Source: DATKOF01 sp035524795
Lineage (GTDB): Bacteria > Pseudomonadota > Gammaproteobacteria > Burkholderiales > SG8-41
Length of the DNA stretch: 64,000 nt
Reading direction: 5' to 3'
Assembly: GCA_035524795.1 (NCBI GenBank)
Contig: DATKOF010000021.1
Location: forward strand, 1-64,000
The notes under the pieces: generated by a model
Seen by the model: only the letters and a program-made list of their open reading frames with translations
What the model was told of the DNA's origin: nothing
The model's database searches: none
Translations under genes and position numbers: made by a program
In this document: piece by piece, positions 46,810 through 54,758 of the stretch
Layout: the number at the start of each line of letters is the position of its first letter
Position numbering within the stretch: the first letter of the stretch is position 1

Positions 46810-47588
46810 CGGGCACGCGGCCTGGTAAAGTCTATCTGATCGGTGCCGGCCCTGGCGCGCCCGACCTGATCACGGTGCGCGGCGCGGAAATCCTGCGCCG
46901 CGCCGACATCGTGCTGCACGACGCGCTGGTGCATCCGGATACGCTGGCGCTCGCCGTCAATGCCGAAAAGATTGCGGTTGGCAAACGCTGCGGCAAGCGC
47001 TCGACCGCGCAGCGCTTCATCAACAAGCGGCTGATCGATGCGGCGCGCCGCCATCGGGTCGTCGTGCGTCTGAAAGGCGGCGACCCGATGTTGTTCGGCC
47101 GCGCGCAGGAAGAAATCGCCGCGTTGCAGGAGGCCGGCATCGAATACGAAATCGTGCCGGGTGTGACCGCAGCACTCGCGGCGAGTGCCGAACTCGGCGT
47201 GTCGCTGACGCAGCGCGGCGTCGCGCGCAGCGTCGCCTTTGTCACGCCGCGCATCGGCGCCAACGAGCCGCAATCGGAATGGGTTCGAAGCGTGCTCGCC
47301 GCCGATACCGCAGTGCTTTACATGGCGGGCGGGCAGGCCGCGCAGATCGCTTCCGCGTTGCAGGGCGCCGGGCTGCCGGCGCAGACGCCGGTCGTCGCGC
47401 TCGAAAACGCGTCGCTGCCGACAGCGCGGCGCATCACCACCACGCTCTCCGGGCTGGCCGATGCAGTACCGCCGGAAAGCATTACCGGCCCGGCGCTGAT
47501 TTTGCTCGGCGAAGTATTCCGCCCCGCCGATGCCGCGTTGGAAAATGAAGTGATCGAATTGATCCGCGCGGCGGGTTCCCGCCGCTGA
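46806..47588 (+). CDS. cobA: Uroporphyrinogen-III C-methyltransferase
   Basis: A 260-residue SUMT that makes precorrin-2 for siroheme. KVYLIGAGPGAPDLITVRGAEIL, the SAM-binding VRLKGGDPMLFGRAQEE and EIVPGVTAALAASAELGVSLTQRG are family hallmarks. It lacks the CysG dehydrogenase/ferrochelatase domain, which must be provided elsewhere. Placing it last in the operon supplies siroheme for CysI. Confidence 0.95.
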   Translation: MTGTRPGKVYLIGAGPGAPDLITVRGAEILRRADIVLHDALVHPDTLALAVNAEKIAVGKRCGKRSTAQRFINKRLIDAARRHRVVVRLKGGDPMLFGRAQEEIAALQEAGIEYEIVPGVTAALAASAELGVSLTQRGVARSVAFVTPRIGANEPQSEWVRSVLAADTAVLYMAGGQAAQIASALQGAGLPAQTPVVALENASLPTARRITTTLSGLADAVPPESITGPALILLGEVFRPADAALENEVIELIRAAGSRR

Positions 47589-47688
47589 TTCCCGCCTGGC
47601 GCGCGCCCGCGCCACTTGCCGCTGGTTGATAGTGTGCGAAATCGCGCGTTAAAGCGCGCCACGTATATAACATAATAGAATAATACAA

Positions 47689-47731
47689 TAACACAATATT
47701 ATTTTTAATTATTTATGAGTTTGGGTAAATT
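47689..47731 (+). promoter_or_regulatory. Putative activator site and promoter of the oscA-porin-sbp operon
   Basis: TAACACAATATT (47689-47700) repeats the element at 40812. A -10-like TAAATT (47726-47731) begins 26 nt after the motif end, exactly the offset in the first promoter; the -35 position holds TTTAAT (47704-47709), a poor match, as expected for an activator-dependent promoter. The surrounding 157 bp (47589-47745) is very A+T-rich. Confidence 0.45.
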
Positions 47732-47772
47732 GGCGCCCTCAAGCAATGCTGGCGATTACGGAGACATCAACA

Positions 47773-47988
47773 ATGGCGGACGGCAATACCAGACAGGCGG
47801 GTTTCAGTCTTGCGCCCGAAGTGGAGCGCGAGATTGCGCGCGCGGTATCCGGCATCGAATATGGATCGGTAGAAATCGTGATTCATGACGGCAAGGTCGT
47901 GCAGATCGAGCGCAAGGAAAAGACACGTTTCCACAACGGGCAGCAAAACCGCGCGGGACGGCTCTCCAGCGCGACGGATGACGCATAA
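47773..47988 (+). CDS. oscA: DUF2292 small protein, OscA-like sulfur-starvation protein
   Basis: A 71-residue protein of the DUF2292/YezD family; the core is IARAVSGIEYGSVEIVIHDGKVVQIERKEK. In Pseudomonas the family member OscA is encoded before sbp and is needed for growth on organosulfur compounds and under chromate stress (recalled from literature). ATG 47773 has GGAG 9 nt upstream; ATG 47746 in frame would add nine residues. After the initiator it has no Met or Cys, a sign of expression during sulfur starvation. Confidence 0.85.
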   Translation: MADGNTRQAGFSLAPEVEREIARAVSGIEYGSVEIVIHDGKVVQIERKEKTRFHNGQQNRAGRLSSATDDA

Positions 47989-48111
47989 CTCCATCGAGAC
48001 AGGAATCTGATGCCGGCCGGGCCACCGGAGGCCATCAAATGTGCAGTCGATAACCCGGCCGGACAGCTGGAGGGTTACTGAAAACCAAACGAAAATACGG
48101 GAGCTTTACGA

Positions 48112-49728
48112 ATGAAAAACGGTAACAGGAAGATATGGATAACGGCGGGTCTGCTGGCGGGCGCACTGTCGCAACCAGCCTGGTCGGCTGGTGATGACGA
48201 GATTCAGCAGTTGAGGCAGCAGGTTGAGGAACTGGATCAGAAGATCCGGATACTGCAGCGGCAGCAGGAGATCGACAAGGAGAACGCGGCGGCCAAGGCC
48301 AAGGAGACGCCGAGCGTTGCGGTCGACAATAAGGGATTTGGCATCAAATCGGGCGATGGCGCCAACGAACTGCGCGTCAATGGCTACCTGCAGGCGGATT
48401 CGCGCTGGTATAACGGCAATCTGACGCCGCCGATCGGTTCGGTTGCCGCCGCGACGGGCGGAGTGGACACCTTTCTGATCCGGCGTGCGCGATTGCAGTT
48501 TTCCGGCACCATCGGCAAGTATTTCGATTATTGGCTGGAGCCGAGCTTCGATAGCGGCGAAGCCGCCCTGCAGAGCGCCTATATCACCGCCAATCTGGCC
48601 CCTGAATTCAAGGTGCAGGTCGGCAAATTCAAAGTGCCGTTCGGCCTGGAGCGGCTGCAGTCTTCTGCCAACAACTCGTTCGTCGAGACCGCGTTCACGA
48701 CGGGCCTGACCCCCAACTATGAAGTGGGCGCCCAACTGCTCGGCAGCCTGTTCTCCGGGACGACCGACTATCAGCTGGCGGTGATCAACGGCTCGGCGCT
48801 GGAGAACGTGAACACCAACGGCGTTGCCGGCGGCGGCAACAACAGCGGCAGCGAAGACGCCGACAACAACGACGCCAAGGGCATCGCGGCGCGCCTGTTC
48901 GTCCGGCCGTTCCAGGTCACCGATATCGACGCGCTGAAGAAACTGGGCATCGGCTTCGCCTATTTGCACGACAACAATCCGGTCCAGGCGACCGCCTACA
49001 ACAATCTCGTATTGCCGACCACCATTACCAACGTCAACCTGGGTTCCTATCGCAGCCCCGGTCAGCAGACCTTCTTCGCCTACAACGGCGCCAATGCCAC
49101 CGCCGTCATCAACACCAACACTACGGCGGCCTACGCAGTGGGCACGCGTGACCGCTGGTCGCCGCAGGCCAACTGGTACTACGGCCCGTTCGGTGTGCTG
49201 GCCGAGTACGTGAGATCCAGCCAGGACATCGCACGTAACACCCTATCGCCGGTGGCCACCATCACCCGCAATATCCAGTCCGTCGACAATCATGCCTGGC
49301 AGATAGTGGGATCATGGGTGATCACCGGAGAGGACGAAGCCTACGGCACCAGCTATCCCGGCAGCGCCGTCGTTCCGAAGCACCCGTTCGACTGGAGAAA
49401 CGGCAACTGGGGCGCTTTCGAGGTGGTGGCGCGCTATGACGAGCAGGACAACGACCCGGACGTCTATCTTGCCCCCGGCGCGACGACGGCGGCCCAGGTT
49501 GCGGCATTGCAGCTCGCCAACCCGGCCACCGCTGCGCAGCAGGCGCGCGACATCGGTCTCGGACTGAACTGGTATTTCAACCGCTACGTCAAGCTGCAGA
49601 CCAGCTACGATGTGACCAACTTCAGCGGCGGCGGCGGCACCCTGCCCGGCGCACTCCCGGGCACCACCCTCATCCTCGACCGCCCGCAGGAAAAAGTATT
49701 CTTCACACGACTCCAGCTCGCATACTGA
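48112..49728 (+). CDS. OprO/OprP-type outer-membrane porin, probably sulfate-linked
   Basis: A 538-residue porin. A signal peptide ends at QPAWSA, a short coiled coil follows (QQLRQQVEELDQKIRILQRQQE), as in phosphate-selective porins O/P, and the rest is a beta-barrel ending in the outer-membrane signature FTRLQLAY with C-terminal aromatic Tyr. VGKFKVPFGLERLQSS matches the conserved porin O/P segment. By name the family carries phosphate, but the gene lies between oscA and sbp, and the 537 residues after the start contain no Met and no Cys. Sulfate or another sulfur anion is therefore the more likely cargo. GGGAG upstream is a weak ribosome site. Confidence 0.87.
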   Translation: MKNGNRKIWITAGLLAGALSQPAWSAGDDEIQQLRQQVEELDQKIRILQRQQEIDKENAAAKAKETPSVAVDNKGFGIKSGDGANELRVNGYLQADSRWYNGNLTPPIGSVAAATGGVDTFLIRRARLQFSGTIGKYFDYWLEPSFDSGEAALQSAYITANLAPEFKVQVGKFKVPFGLERLQSSANNSFVETAFTTGLTPNYEVGAQLLGSLFSGTTDYQLAVINGSALENVNTNGVAGGGNNSGSEDADNNDAKGIAARLFVRPFQVTDIDALKKLGIGFAYLHDNNPVQATAYNNLVLPTTITNVNLGSYRSPGQQTFFAYNGANATAVINTNTTAAYAVGTRDRWSPQANWYYGPFGVLAEYVRSSQDIARNTLSPVATITRNIQSVDNHAWQIVGSWVITGEDEAYGTSYPGSAVVPKHPFDWRNGNWGAFEVVARYDEQDNDPDVYLAPGATTAAQVAALQLANPATAAQQARDIGLGLNWYFNRYVKLQTSYDVTNFSGGGGTLPGALPGTTLILDRPQEKVFFTRLQLAY

Positions 49729-49750
49729 AAATCATCAGGAGATTTGTCCC

Positions 49751-50758
49751 ATGTCGCTCAAAAAATGGATATCCGCAGTCGCGGTCACCGTAGCTGTTTT
49801 TGCGGTCGGTCCGGCGCGCGCCGACGTCGAACTGCTCAACGTCTCGTACGATCCGACGCGCGAGCTGTATCAGGATTTTAATGCAGCCTTCGCCAAGTAC
49901 TGGCAGGAGAAGAATAACGAGAAAGTGGTGATCAAAACTTCGCACGGCGGTTCCGGCAAGCAGGCGCGCGCGGTGATCGACGGACTGCAGGCCGATGTCG
50001 TGACGCTTGCGCTGGCTTATGACATCGATGAAATCGCCGATAAGGCGAAGCTGCTGCCGAAAGACTGGCAAACGCGGCTGCCCAACAACAGCACACCCTA
50101 CACATCGACCATCGTGTTCCTGGTGCGCAAGGGCAACCCCAAGCACATCAAGGACTGGGATGATGTCGTCAGACACGGCGTATCGGTCGTCGTGCCGAAT
50201 CCGAAAACTTCGGGTGGAGCGCGCTGGGCTTATCTTGCCGCGTACGGCTATGCGTTGAAGAAATACGGCAGCGACGCCAAGGCCCGCGAGTACATCACGC
50301 AGCTCTACAAAAACGTGCCGGTGCTTGATTCCGGCGCGCGCGGCTCAACGACGACGTTCGTCGAGCGCGGCATCGGCGATGTGCTGCTGTCGTGGGAAAA
50401 CGAGGCCTTCCTCGCCGTCAAGGAACTCGGCCCCGATAAATTTGAAATCGTCGTGCCGTCGATCAGCATCCTTGCCGAACCGCCGGTCAGTGTTGTCGAC
50501 AAGGTGGTCGACAAGCGCGGCACCCGCAAGGTCGCTGAGGCGTATCTGCAGTACCTCTACAGCGAGGAAGGGCAGGAGATTGCCGCACGCAATTTTTACC
50601 GACCGCGCGATCCCGGGATCTTCGCCAAGTACGCCGGGCAGTTTCCCAAGATCAATCTGTTCACGATCGACGACGTGTTCGGTGGCTGGCAGAAAGCGCA
50701 GAAAACGCACTTTGCCGATGGCGGGGTATTCGATCAGATTTACCAGCCGGGGAACTGA
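49751..50758 (+). CDS. sbp: Periplasmic sulfate-binding protein
   Basis: Sbp captures sulfate for CysTWA. The 335-residue precursor has a signal peptide ending ARA then DVELLNVSYDPTRELYQDFN, the classic mature start. SHGGSGKQARAVIDGLQADVVTLAL and NPKTSGGARWAYLAAYGYA carry the sulfate-binding main-chain loops. It contains no Met after residue 1 and no Cys. AGGAGATTT provides a good ribosome site, 22 bp after the porin stop. Confidence 0.96.
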   Translation: MSLKKWISAVAVTVAVFAVGPARADVELLNVSYDPTRELYQDFNAAFAKYWQEKNNEKVVIKTSHGGSGKQARAVIDGLQADVVTLALAYDIDEIADKAKLLPKDWQTRLPNNSTPYTSTIVFLVRKGNPKHIKDWDDVVRHGVSVVVPNPKTSGGARWAYLAAYGYALKKYGSDAKAREYITQLYKNVPVLDSGARGSTTTFVERGIGDVLLSWENEAFLAVKELGPDKFEIVVPSISILAEPPVSVVDKVVDKRGTRKVAEAYLQYLYSEEGQEIAARNFYRPRDPGIFAKYAGQFPKINLFTIDDVFGGWQKAQKTHFADGGVFDQIYQPGN

Positions 50759-50811
50759 CCGAAGCGGGATCCGGGACTTCGGCGTTTCTTTCTCATAGTG
50801 AGCGTCTTCTG

Positions 50812-50837
50812 ATCCGGCTGCCCCCTCCCAGCCGGAT
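50812..50837 (+). terminator. First hairpin after sbp
   Basis: ATCCGGCTG (50812-50820) pairs perfectly with CAGCCGGAT (50829-50837), loop CCCCCTCC. Only TT follows, so this is more likely an mRNA-stabilising 3' stem than a terminator on its own. It is the first of two hairpins between sbp and cysT. Confidence 0.5.
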
Positions 50838-50845
50838 TTGCAGGA

Positions 50846-50877
50846 GCGGGGCGGGTAATTCCCGCCCCGCATTTTTC
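50846..50877 (+). terminator. Intrinsic (probably partial) terminator between sbp and cysT
   Basis: GCGGGGCGGG (50846-50855) and CCCGCCCCGC (50861-50870) form a 10-bp all-GC stem with loop TAATT and the tail ATTTTTC. cysT starts only 10 bp later. Since cysTWA need sulfate-starvation expression, readthrough is expected, giving more oscA-porin-sbp mRNA than cysTWA mRNA. Confidence 0.75.
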
Positions 50878-50886
50878 AGGAATAAC

Positions 50887-51741
50887 ATGACTGCCGTCCA
50901 ATTGGCATTCAAACGCTATAGCGTATTGCCGGGGTTTTCCCTGGCATTCGGCTATACGCTGCTTTATCTCTCGCTGATCGTCCTGATCCCGCTGTCGGCG
51001 ACGTTCATCAAGACTTTCACGCTGACGTGGCCGCAGTTCTGGGCCGCCGCGACCTCGCCGCGCGTCGTCGCTTCCTACAGGCTCTCATTCGGCGCGTCGC
51101 TGCTGGCGGCGCTGATCAACGCGGCGTTTGGAACGCTGGTCGCATGGGTGCTGGTGCGCTACCGTTTCCCGGGCCGGCGCATCGTCGACGCCATCATCGA
51201 TCTGCCGTTCGCACTGCCGACTGCGGTTGCCGGCATCGCGCTGACCGCGGTCTATGCGCAGAACGGCTGGCTCGGCGCGCCGCTCGCCACGCTCGGTGTC
51301 AAGGTTGCGTTCACGCCGCTCGGCGTGCTGGTGGCGCTGATCTTCATTGGCTTGCCGTTCGTGGTGCGCACCGTGCAGCCGGTGCTCGAGGACATGGAGA
51401 AGGAGCTCGAGGAAGCCGCACATTCGCTCGGTGCATCACCGGTGCAGACGTTCGCGCGCGTGATCCTGCCGACGATAACGCCGGCGCTGTTGACCGGCTT
51501 CACGCTCGCCTTCGCGCGCGCCGCCGGCGAGTACGGGTCGGTGATCTTCATCGCCGGCAACATCCCGCTGGTGTCGGAGATCACGCCGCTGATCATCATC
51601 ACCAAGCTCGAACAGTTCGATTACGCCGGCGCGACCGCGGTCGCGGTCGTCATGCTGGCGGTGTCGTTCGCGCTGCTGCTGGCGATCAACGCGCTGCAGG
51701 GCTGGACACGCCGCCGGCACGCACAGGAGAGGGCAGTCTGA
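50887..51741 (+). CDS. cysT: Sulfate ABC transporter permease CysT (CysU)
   Basis: A 284-residue inner-membrane permease with six helices; the EAA loop that docks CysA reads EEAAHSLGASPVQTFARVILPTI. PGFSLAFGYTLLYLSLIVLIPL is the typical CysT start. AGGAATAAC precedes the ATG. Only three Met including the first and no Cys are present. It shares one base with cysW (TGATG). Confidence 0.96.
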   Translation: MTAVQLAFKRYSVLPGFSLAFGYTLLYLSLIVLIPLSATFIKTFTLTWPQFWAAATSPRVVASYRLSFGASLLAALINAAFGTLVAWVLVRYRFPGRRIVDAIIDLPFALPTAVAGIALTAVYAQNGWLGAPLATLGVKVAFTPLGVLVALIFIGLPFVVRTVQPVLEDMEKELEEAAHSLGASPVQTFARVILPTITPALLTGFTLAFARAAGEYGSVIFIAGNIPLVSEITPLIIITKLEQFDYAGATAVAVVMLAVSFALLLAINALQGWTRRRHAQERAV

Positions 51742-52589
51742 TGACTGCCGCCGCGTTGCGTCTACCGGCGCTTGGCCGTAAAGCGGTGTCGTGGCTGCCG
51801 GTCGCGCTGACCGTGCTGGCGCTGGCTTATCTCGCGCTGCTGCTGGTGGTGCCGCTGGCTGCGGTGTTCACCGAGGCGCTGCGCAAGGGCGCCGCCTACT
51901 ATTTCCAGGCCATCGCCGAACCGGACGCGCGGTCGGCGATCAGGCTGACGCTGATCGCCGCCGGCATTGCGGTGCCACTCAACCTCGTATTCGGCGTCGC
52001 CGCCGCGTGGGCGATTGCCAAGTTCGATTTCCGCGGCAAGACGCTGCTGATCTCGCTGATCGACCTGCCGTTCTCGGTGTCGCCGGTGATTTCGGGGCTG
52101 ATTTACGTGCTGATGTTCGGTCTCCAGGGCTGGTTCGGGCCGTGGCTGTCCGATCACGACCTCCACATCGTGTTCGCCGTGCCCGGCATCGTGCTGGCAA
52201 CGATTTTCGTCACGTTTCCGTTCATCGCGCGCGAGTTGATTCCGCTGATGCAGGCGCAGGGCCGCGAGGAGGAGGAAGCCGCGGTCGTGCTCGGCGCCAG
52301 CGGCTGGCAGACGTTGTGGCGCGTGACGCTGCCCAACATAAAATGGGGCGTGCTCTACGGCGTGATCCTGTGCAATGCGCGCGCGATGGGCGAATTCGGC
52401 GCGGTGTCGGTGGTGTCCGGGCACATCCGCGGCGAGACCAATACGCTGCCGTTGCACGTCGAAATCCTCTACAACGAATACAACTTCGCCGCGGCATTCG
52501 CCTGCGCGTCGTTGCTTGCGTTGCTCGCGCTGGTCACGCTGGTAGTGAAAACCGTTGTTGAACATCGTTACCTGAAGGAAAGCAGATGA
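51741..52589 (+). CDS. cysW: Sulfate ABC transporter permease CysW
   Basis: The second permease (282 residues). FSVSPVISGLIYVLMFG and the EAA loop EEEAAVVLGASGWQTLWRVTLPNIKWGVLYG are typical, as is NARAMGEFGAVSVVSGHIRGETNTLPLHVEILYNEY. ATG 51741 uses the last base of the cysT stop. It overlaps cysA by four bases. Confidence 0.96.
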   Translation: MTAAALRLPALGRKAVSWLPVALTVLALAYLALLLVVPLAAVFTEALRKGAAYYFQAIAEPDARSAIRLTLIAAGIAVPLNLVFGVAAAWAIAKFDFRGKTLLISLIDLPFSVSPVISGLIYVLMFGLQGWFGPWLSDHDLHIVFAVPGIVLATIFVTFPFIARELIPLMQAQGREEEEAAVVLGASGWQTLWRVTLPNIKWGVLYGVILCNARAMGEFGAVSVVSGHIRGETNTLPLHVEILYNEYNFAAAFACASLLALLALVTLVVKTVVEHRYLKESR

Positions 52590-53644
52590 GCATCCAGGTC
52601 CAGAATGTTTCCAAGCACTTCGGCGATTTCGTCGCGCTCGACAACGTTGAGCTGACGATCGAGCCGGGCGAACTTGTCGCGCTGCTCGGGCCATCCGGTT
52701 CCGGCAAGACCACGCTGCTGCGCGTAATCGCCGGGCTGGAGACGCCCGACAGCGGGCGGGTCTGGTTCAGTGGCGAAGATGCGACCGGCAAACACGTGCA
52801 GGAGCGCAACGTCGGCTTCGTGTTCCAGCATTACGCGCTGTTCCGCCACATGACGGTATTCGAGAACGTCGCTTTCGGGCTGCGCGTGAAGCCGCGCAGA
52901 GAGCGTCCAGGCGAGGAACAGATTCGTGACAAGGTGAATGATTTGCTGAAGCTGGTGCAGCTCGACTGGCTCGGCGACCGCTATCCGCATCAGTTGTCGG
53001 GCGGTCAACGTCAGCGCATCGCGCTGGCGCGCGCACTGGCGGTCGAGCCCAAGGTGCTGTTGCTCGATGAGCCGTTCGGCGCGCTCGACGCCAAGGTGCG
53101 CAAGGAACTGCGTGCGTGGCTGCGTCGGCTGCACGACGAAATCCATCTGACCAGCGTGTTCGTGACGCACGACCAGGAAGAAGCGCTCGAAGTCGCCGAC
53201 CGCATCGTCGTTTTCAACCACGGCAGGATCGAGCAGATCGGCGTGCCGGACGAGGTCTACAGCCATCCGGCGACGCCGTTCGTCTACCAGTTTCTCGGCG
53301 AGTTCAATCAGTTTCACGGCCGCGTCGACAGCGGGCTGGTGACTGTCGGCGACTGGACGGTGCCGGTGCCGGAAGGCGTCGGCTTCGGCGCCAATGGCGC
53401 GCTGATCTTCGTGCGTCCGCATGACGTCGAAATTCTGCGTGACCGGACTGACGGCGTGTTCAAGGCGACGGTCAAGGATTTCTTCGCGCTCGGGCCGCGG
53501 GTGCGCGTCGAGCTGAAGCGGGACGACAGCGGTGAAACGATCCAGGCCGACCTCAGCAAGGACCGTTTCCTCGAATTGCACATCGGCGTCGGCGACGAGG
53601 TCTATGTGCGCCCGCGCCGCCACCGCCTGTTCAGCGCCGCCTGA
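52586..53644 (+). CDS. cysA: Sulfate/thiosulfate import ATPase CysA
   Basis: A 352-residue ATPase. Walker A GPSGSGKTTLL, signature LSGGQRQRIALARAL, Walker B VLLLDEPFGALD and H-loop VFVTHDQEEALEVADR are intact, followed by a regulatory C-terminal TOBE-like domain from about residue 240. It starts MSIQVQNVSKHFGDF, as in other CysA. It contains two Met including the first and no Cys. Confidence 0.96.
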   Translation: MSIQVQNVSKHFGDFVALDNVELTIEPGELVALLGPSGSGKTTLLRVIAGLETPDSGRVWFSGEDATGKHVQERNVGFVFQHYALFRHMTVFENVAFGLRVKPRRERPGEEQIRDKVNDLLKLVQLDWLGDRYPHQLSGGQRQRIALARALAVEPKVLLLDEPFGALDAKVRKELRAWLRRLHDEIHLTSVFVTHDQEEALEVADRIVVFNHGRIEQIGVPDEVYSHPATPFVYQFLGEFNQFHGRVDSGLVTVGDWTVPVPEGVGFGANGALIFVRPHDVEILRDRTDGVFKATVKDFFALGPRVRVELKRDDSGETIQADLSKDRFLELHIGVGDEVYVRPRRHRLFSAA

Positions 53645-53680
53645 CCGGCCCCGGCCCGCTCGTTTCCGCGACAGACACGC

Positions 53681-53686
53681 TACAAT
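53681..53686 (+). promoter_or_regulatory. Candidate -10 box of ribF
   Basis: TACAAT lies 24 bp before the GTG start of ribF. The -35 region is weak. A promoter is expected here, since cysA ends 66 bp upstream and ribF is a housekeeping gene. Confidence 0.35.
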
Positions 53687-53710
53687 CCGACCTTTTGGTT
53701 CGGACTGTGC

Positions 53711-54667
53711 GTGCAGATTAAACGCTATTTTTCGGGTTCCGCCGCTCCAGCGGCGCTGACCATCGGCAATTTCGACGGCGTGCATCTCGGCCATCAGGCG
53801 ATGCTGACGCGGACGGTCGAGGTCGCCGGCGCGCGCGGGCTGTCCCCGTGCGCGCTGACGTTCGAGCCGCATCCGCGCGAATTCTTCGCGCCGGACCAGG
53901 CGCCGACGCGACTGACCACACTGCGCGAGAAACTCGAACTGCTGGAGTCGCGCGGCATCTCACGCACGCAGGTGTGCCGCTTCGACTACCGTTTCGCGCA
54001 GATCGCCGCCGCGGAATTCATCGAGCGCATCGTCGTGCGCGGCCTGAATGCCAGATGGGTGCTGGTCGGCGAGGACTTCCGCTTCGGCGCGCGCCGCGCC
54101 GGCGATCTGACACTGCTCAGGCAGGCCGGCGCGCGCCACGGTTTCGAAGTCGAAGTGCAACCGATGATCACGGCGAACGGTGTGCGGGTGTCGAGCACCG
54201 CGGTGCGCGAGGCGCTGGCGGCCGGCGACACGGCGCGCGCGCAACGTCTGCTCGGCCGTCCCTACAGCATCAGCGGGCGCGTCGTGCACAATGACAAATT
54301 CGGCCGCAAGCTCGGCTTTCCGACAGCCAACATCCTGATGAAGCATAACCGGCCGCCGGTATGGGGTATCTACGCGGTCGAGGTGTCGGGCGCCGGCGAC
54401 CGGCCGTGGCCGGGAGTGGCGAGCCTCGGCGTGCGGCCGACGGTGCGGCGCGAAGCGCGGGCGGTGCTCGAAGTGCACCTGCTCGATTTCGACCGCGAGA
54501 TTTACGGCGCCCACCTGCGCGTTGATTTCCTGCACAAATTCCGCGACGAGGAAAAATACGCCGACGTCGAGACGCTCAGGCGCCAGATCGCGCGCGATGT
54601 AGAAAATACCAGGGATTATTTTCACCGCAGAGACGCGGAGACGCAGAGAACGGCACAAAATTCATAA
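53711..54667 (+). CDS. ribF: Bifunctional riboflavin kinase / FAD synthetase
   Basis: RibF makes FMN and then FAD. The N-terminal adenylyltransferase has TIGNFDGVHLGHQAML and VRVSSTAVREALAAGD; the C-terminal kinase has KLGFPTANI, GVASLGVRPT and VLEVHLLDFDREIYG. The 318-residue reading frame ends HRRDAETQRTAQNS; the last dozen or so residues are encoded by an inverted-repeat sequence and are probably not part of the ancestral protein. The start is GTG 53711. It heads the ribF-ileS-lspA-ispH cluster. Confidence 0.95.
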   Translation: MQIKRYFSGSAAPAALTIGNFDGVHLGHQAMLTRTVEVAGARGLSPCALTFEPHPREFFAPDQAPTRLTTLREKLELLESRGISRTQVCRFDYRFAQIAAAEFIERIVVRGLNARWVLVGEDFRFGARRAGDLTLLRQAGARHGFEVEVQPMITANGVRVSSTAVREALAAGDTARAQRLLGRPYSISGRVVHNDKFGRKLGFPTANILMKHNRPPVWGIYAVEVSGAGDRPWPGVASLGVRPTVRREARAVLEVHLLDFDREIYGAHLRVDFLHKFRDEEKYADVETLRRQIARDVENTRDYFHRRDAETQRTAQNS

Positions 54668-54742
54668 AATCGCGACCCCGAAAACAGCTTGCTGAATCCT
54701 GCTTCTTTATTTTATTTTTGTCAGCGCCTCTGCGTCTCCGCG
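54634..54742. repeat. Inverted repeat between ribF and ileS
   Basis: CGCGGAGACGCAGAG (54634-54648) occurs again in exact reverse complement at 54728-54742. The left arm continues outward as CACCGCAGAGACG. Such CGGAGACGCAGAG tracts are dispersed intergenic repeats in many proteobacterial genomes. Here the left arm supplies the end of the ribF reading frame. Confidence 0.7.
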
Positions 54743-54758
54743 GTTCATTTCTGATTCT

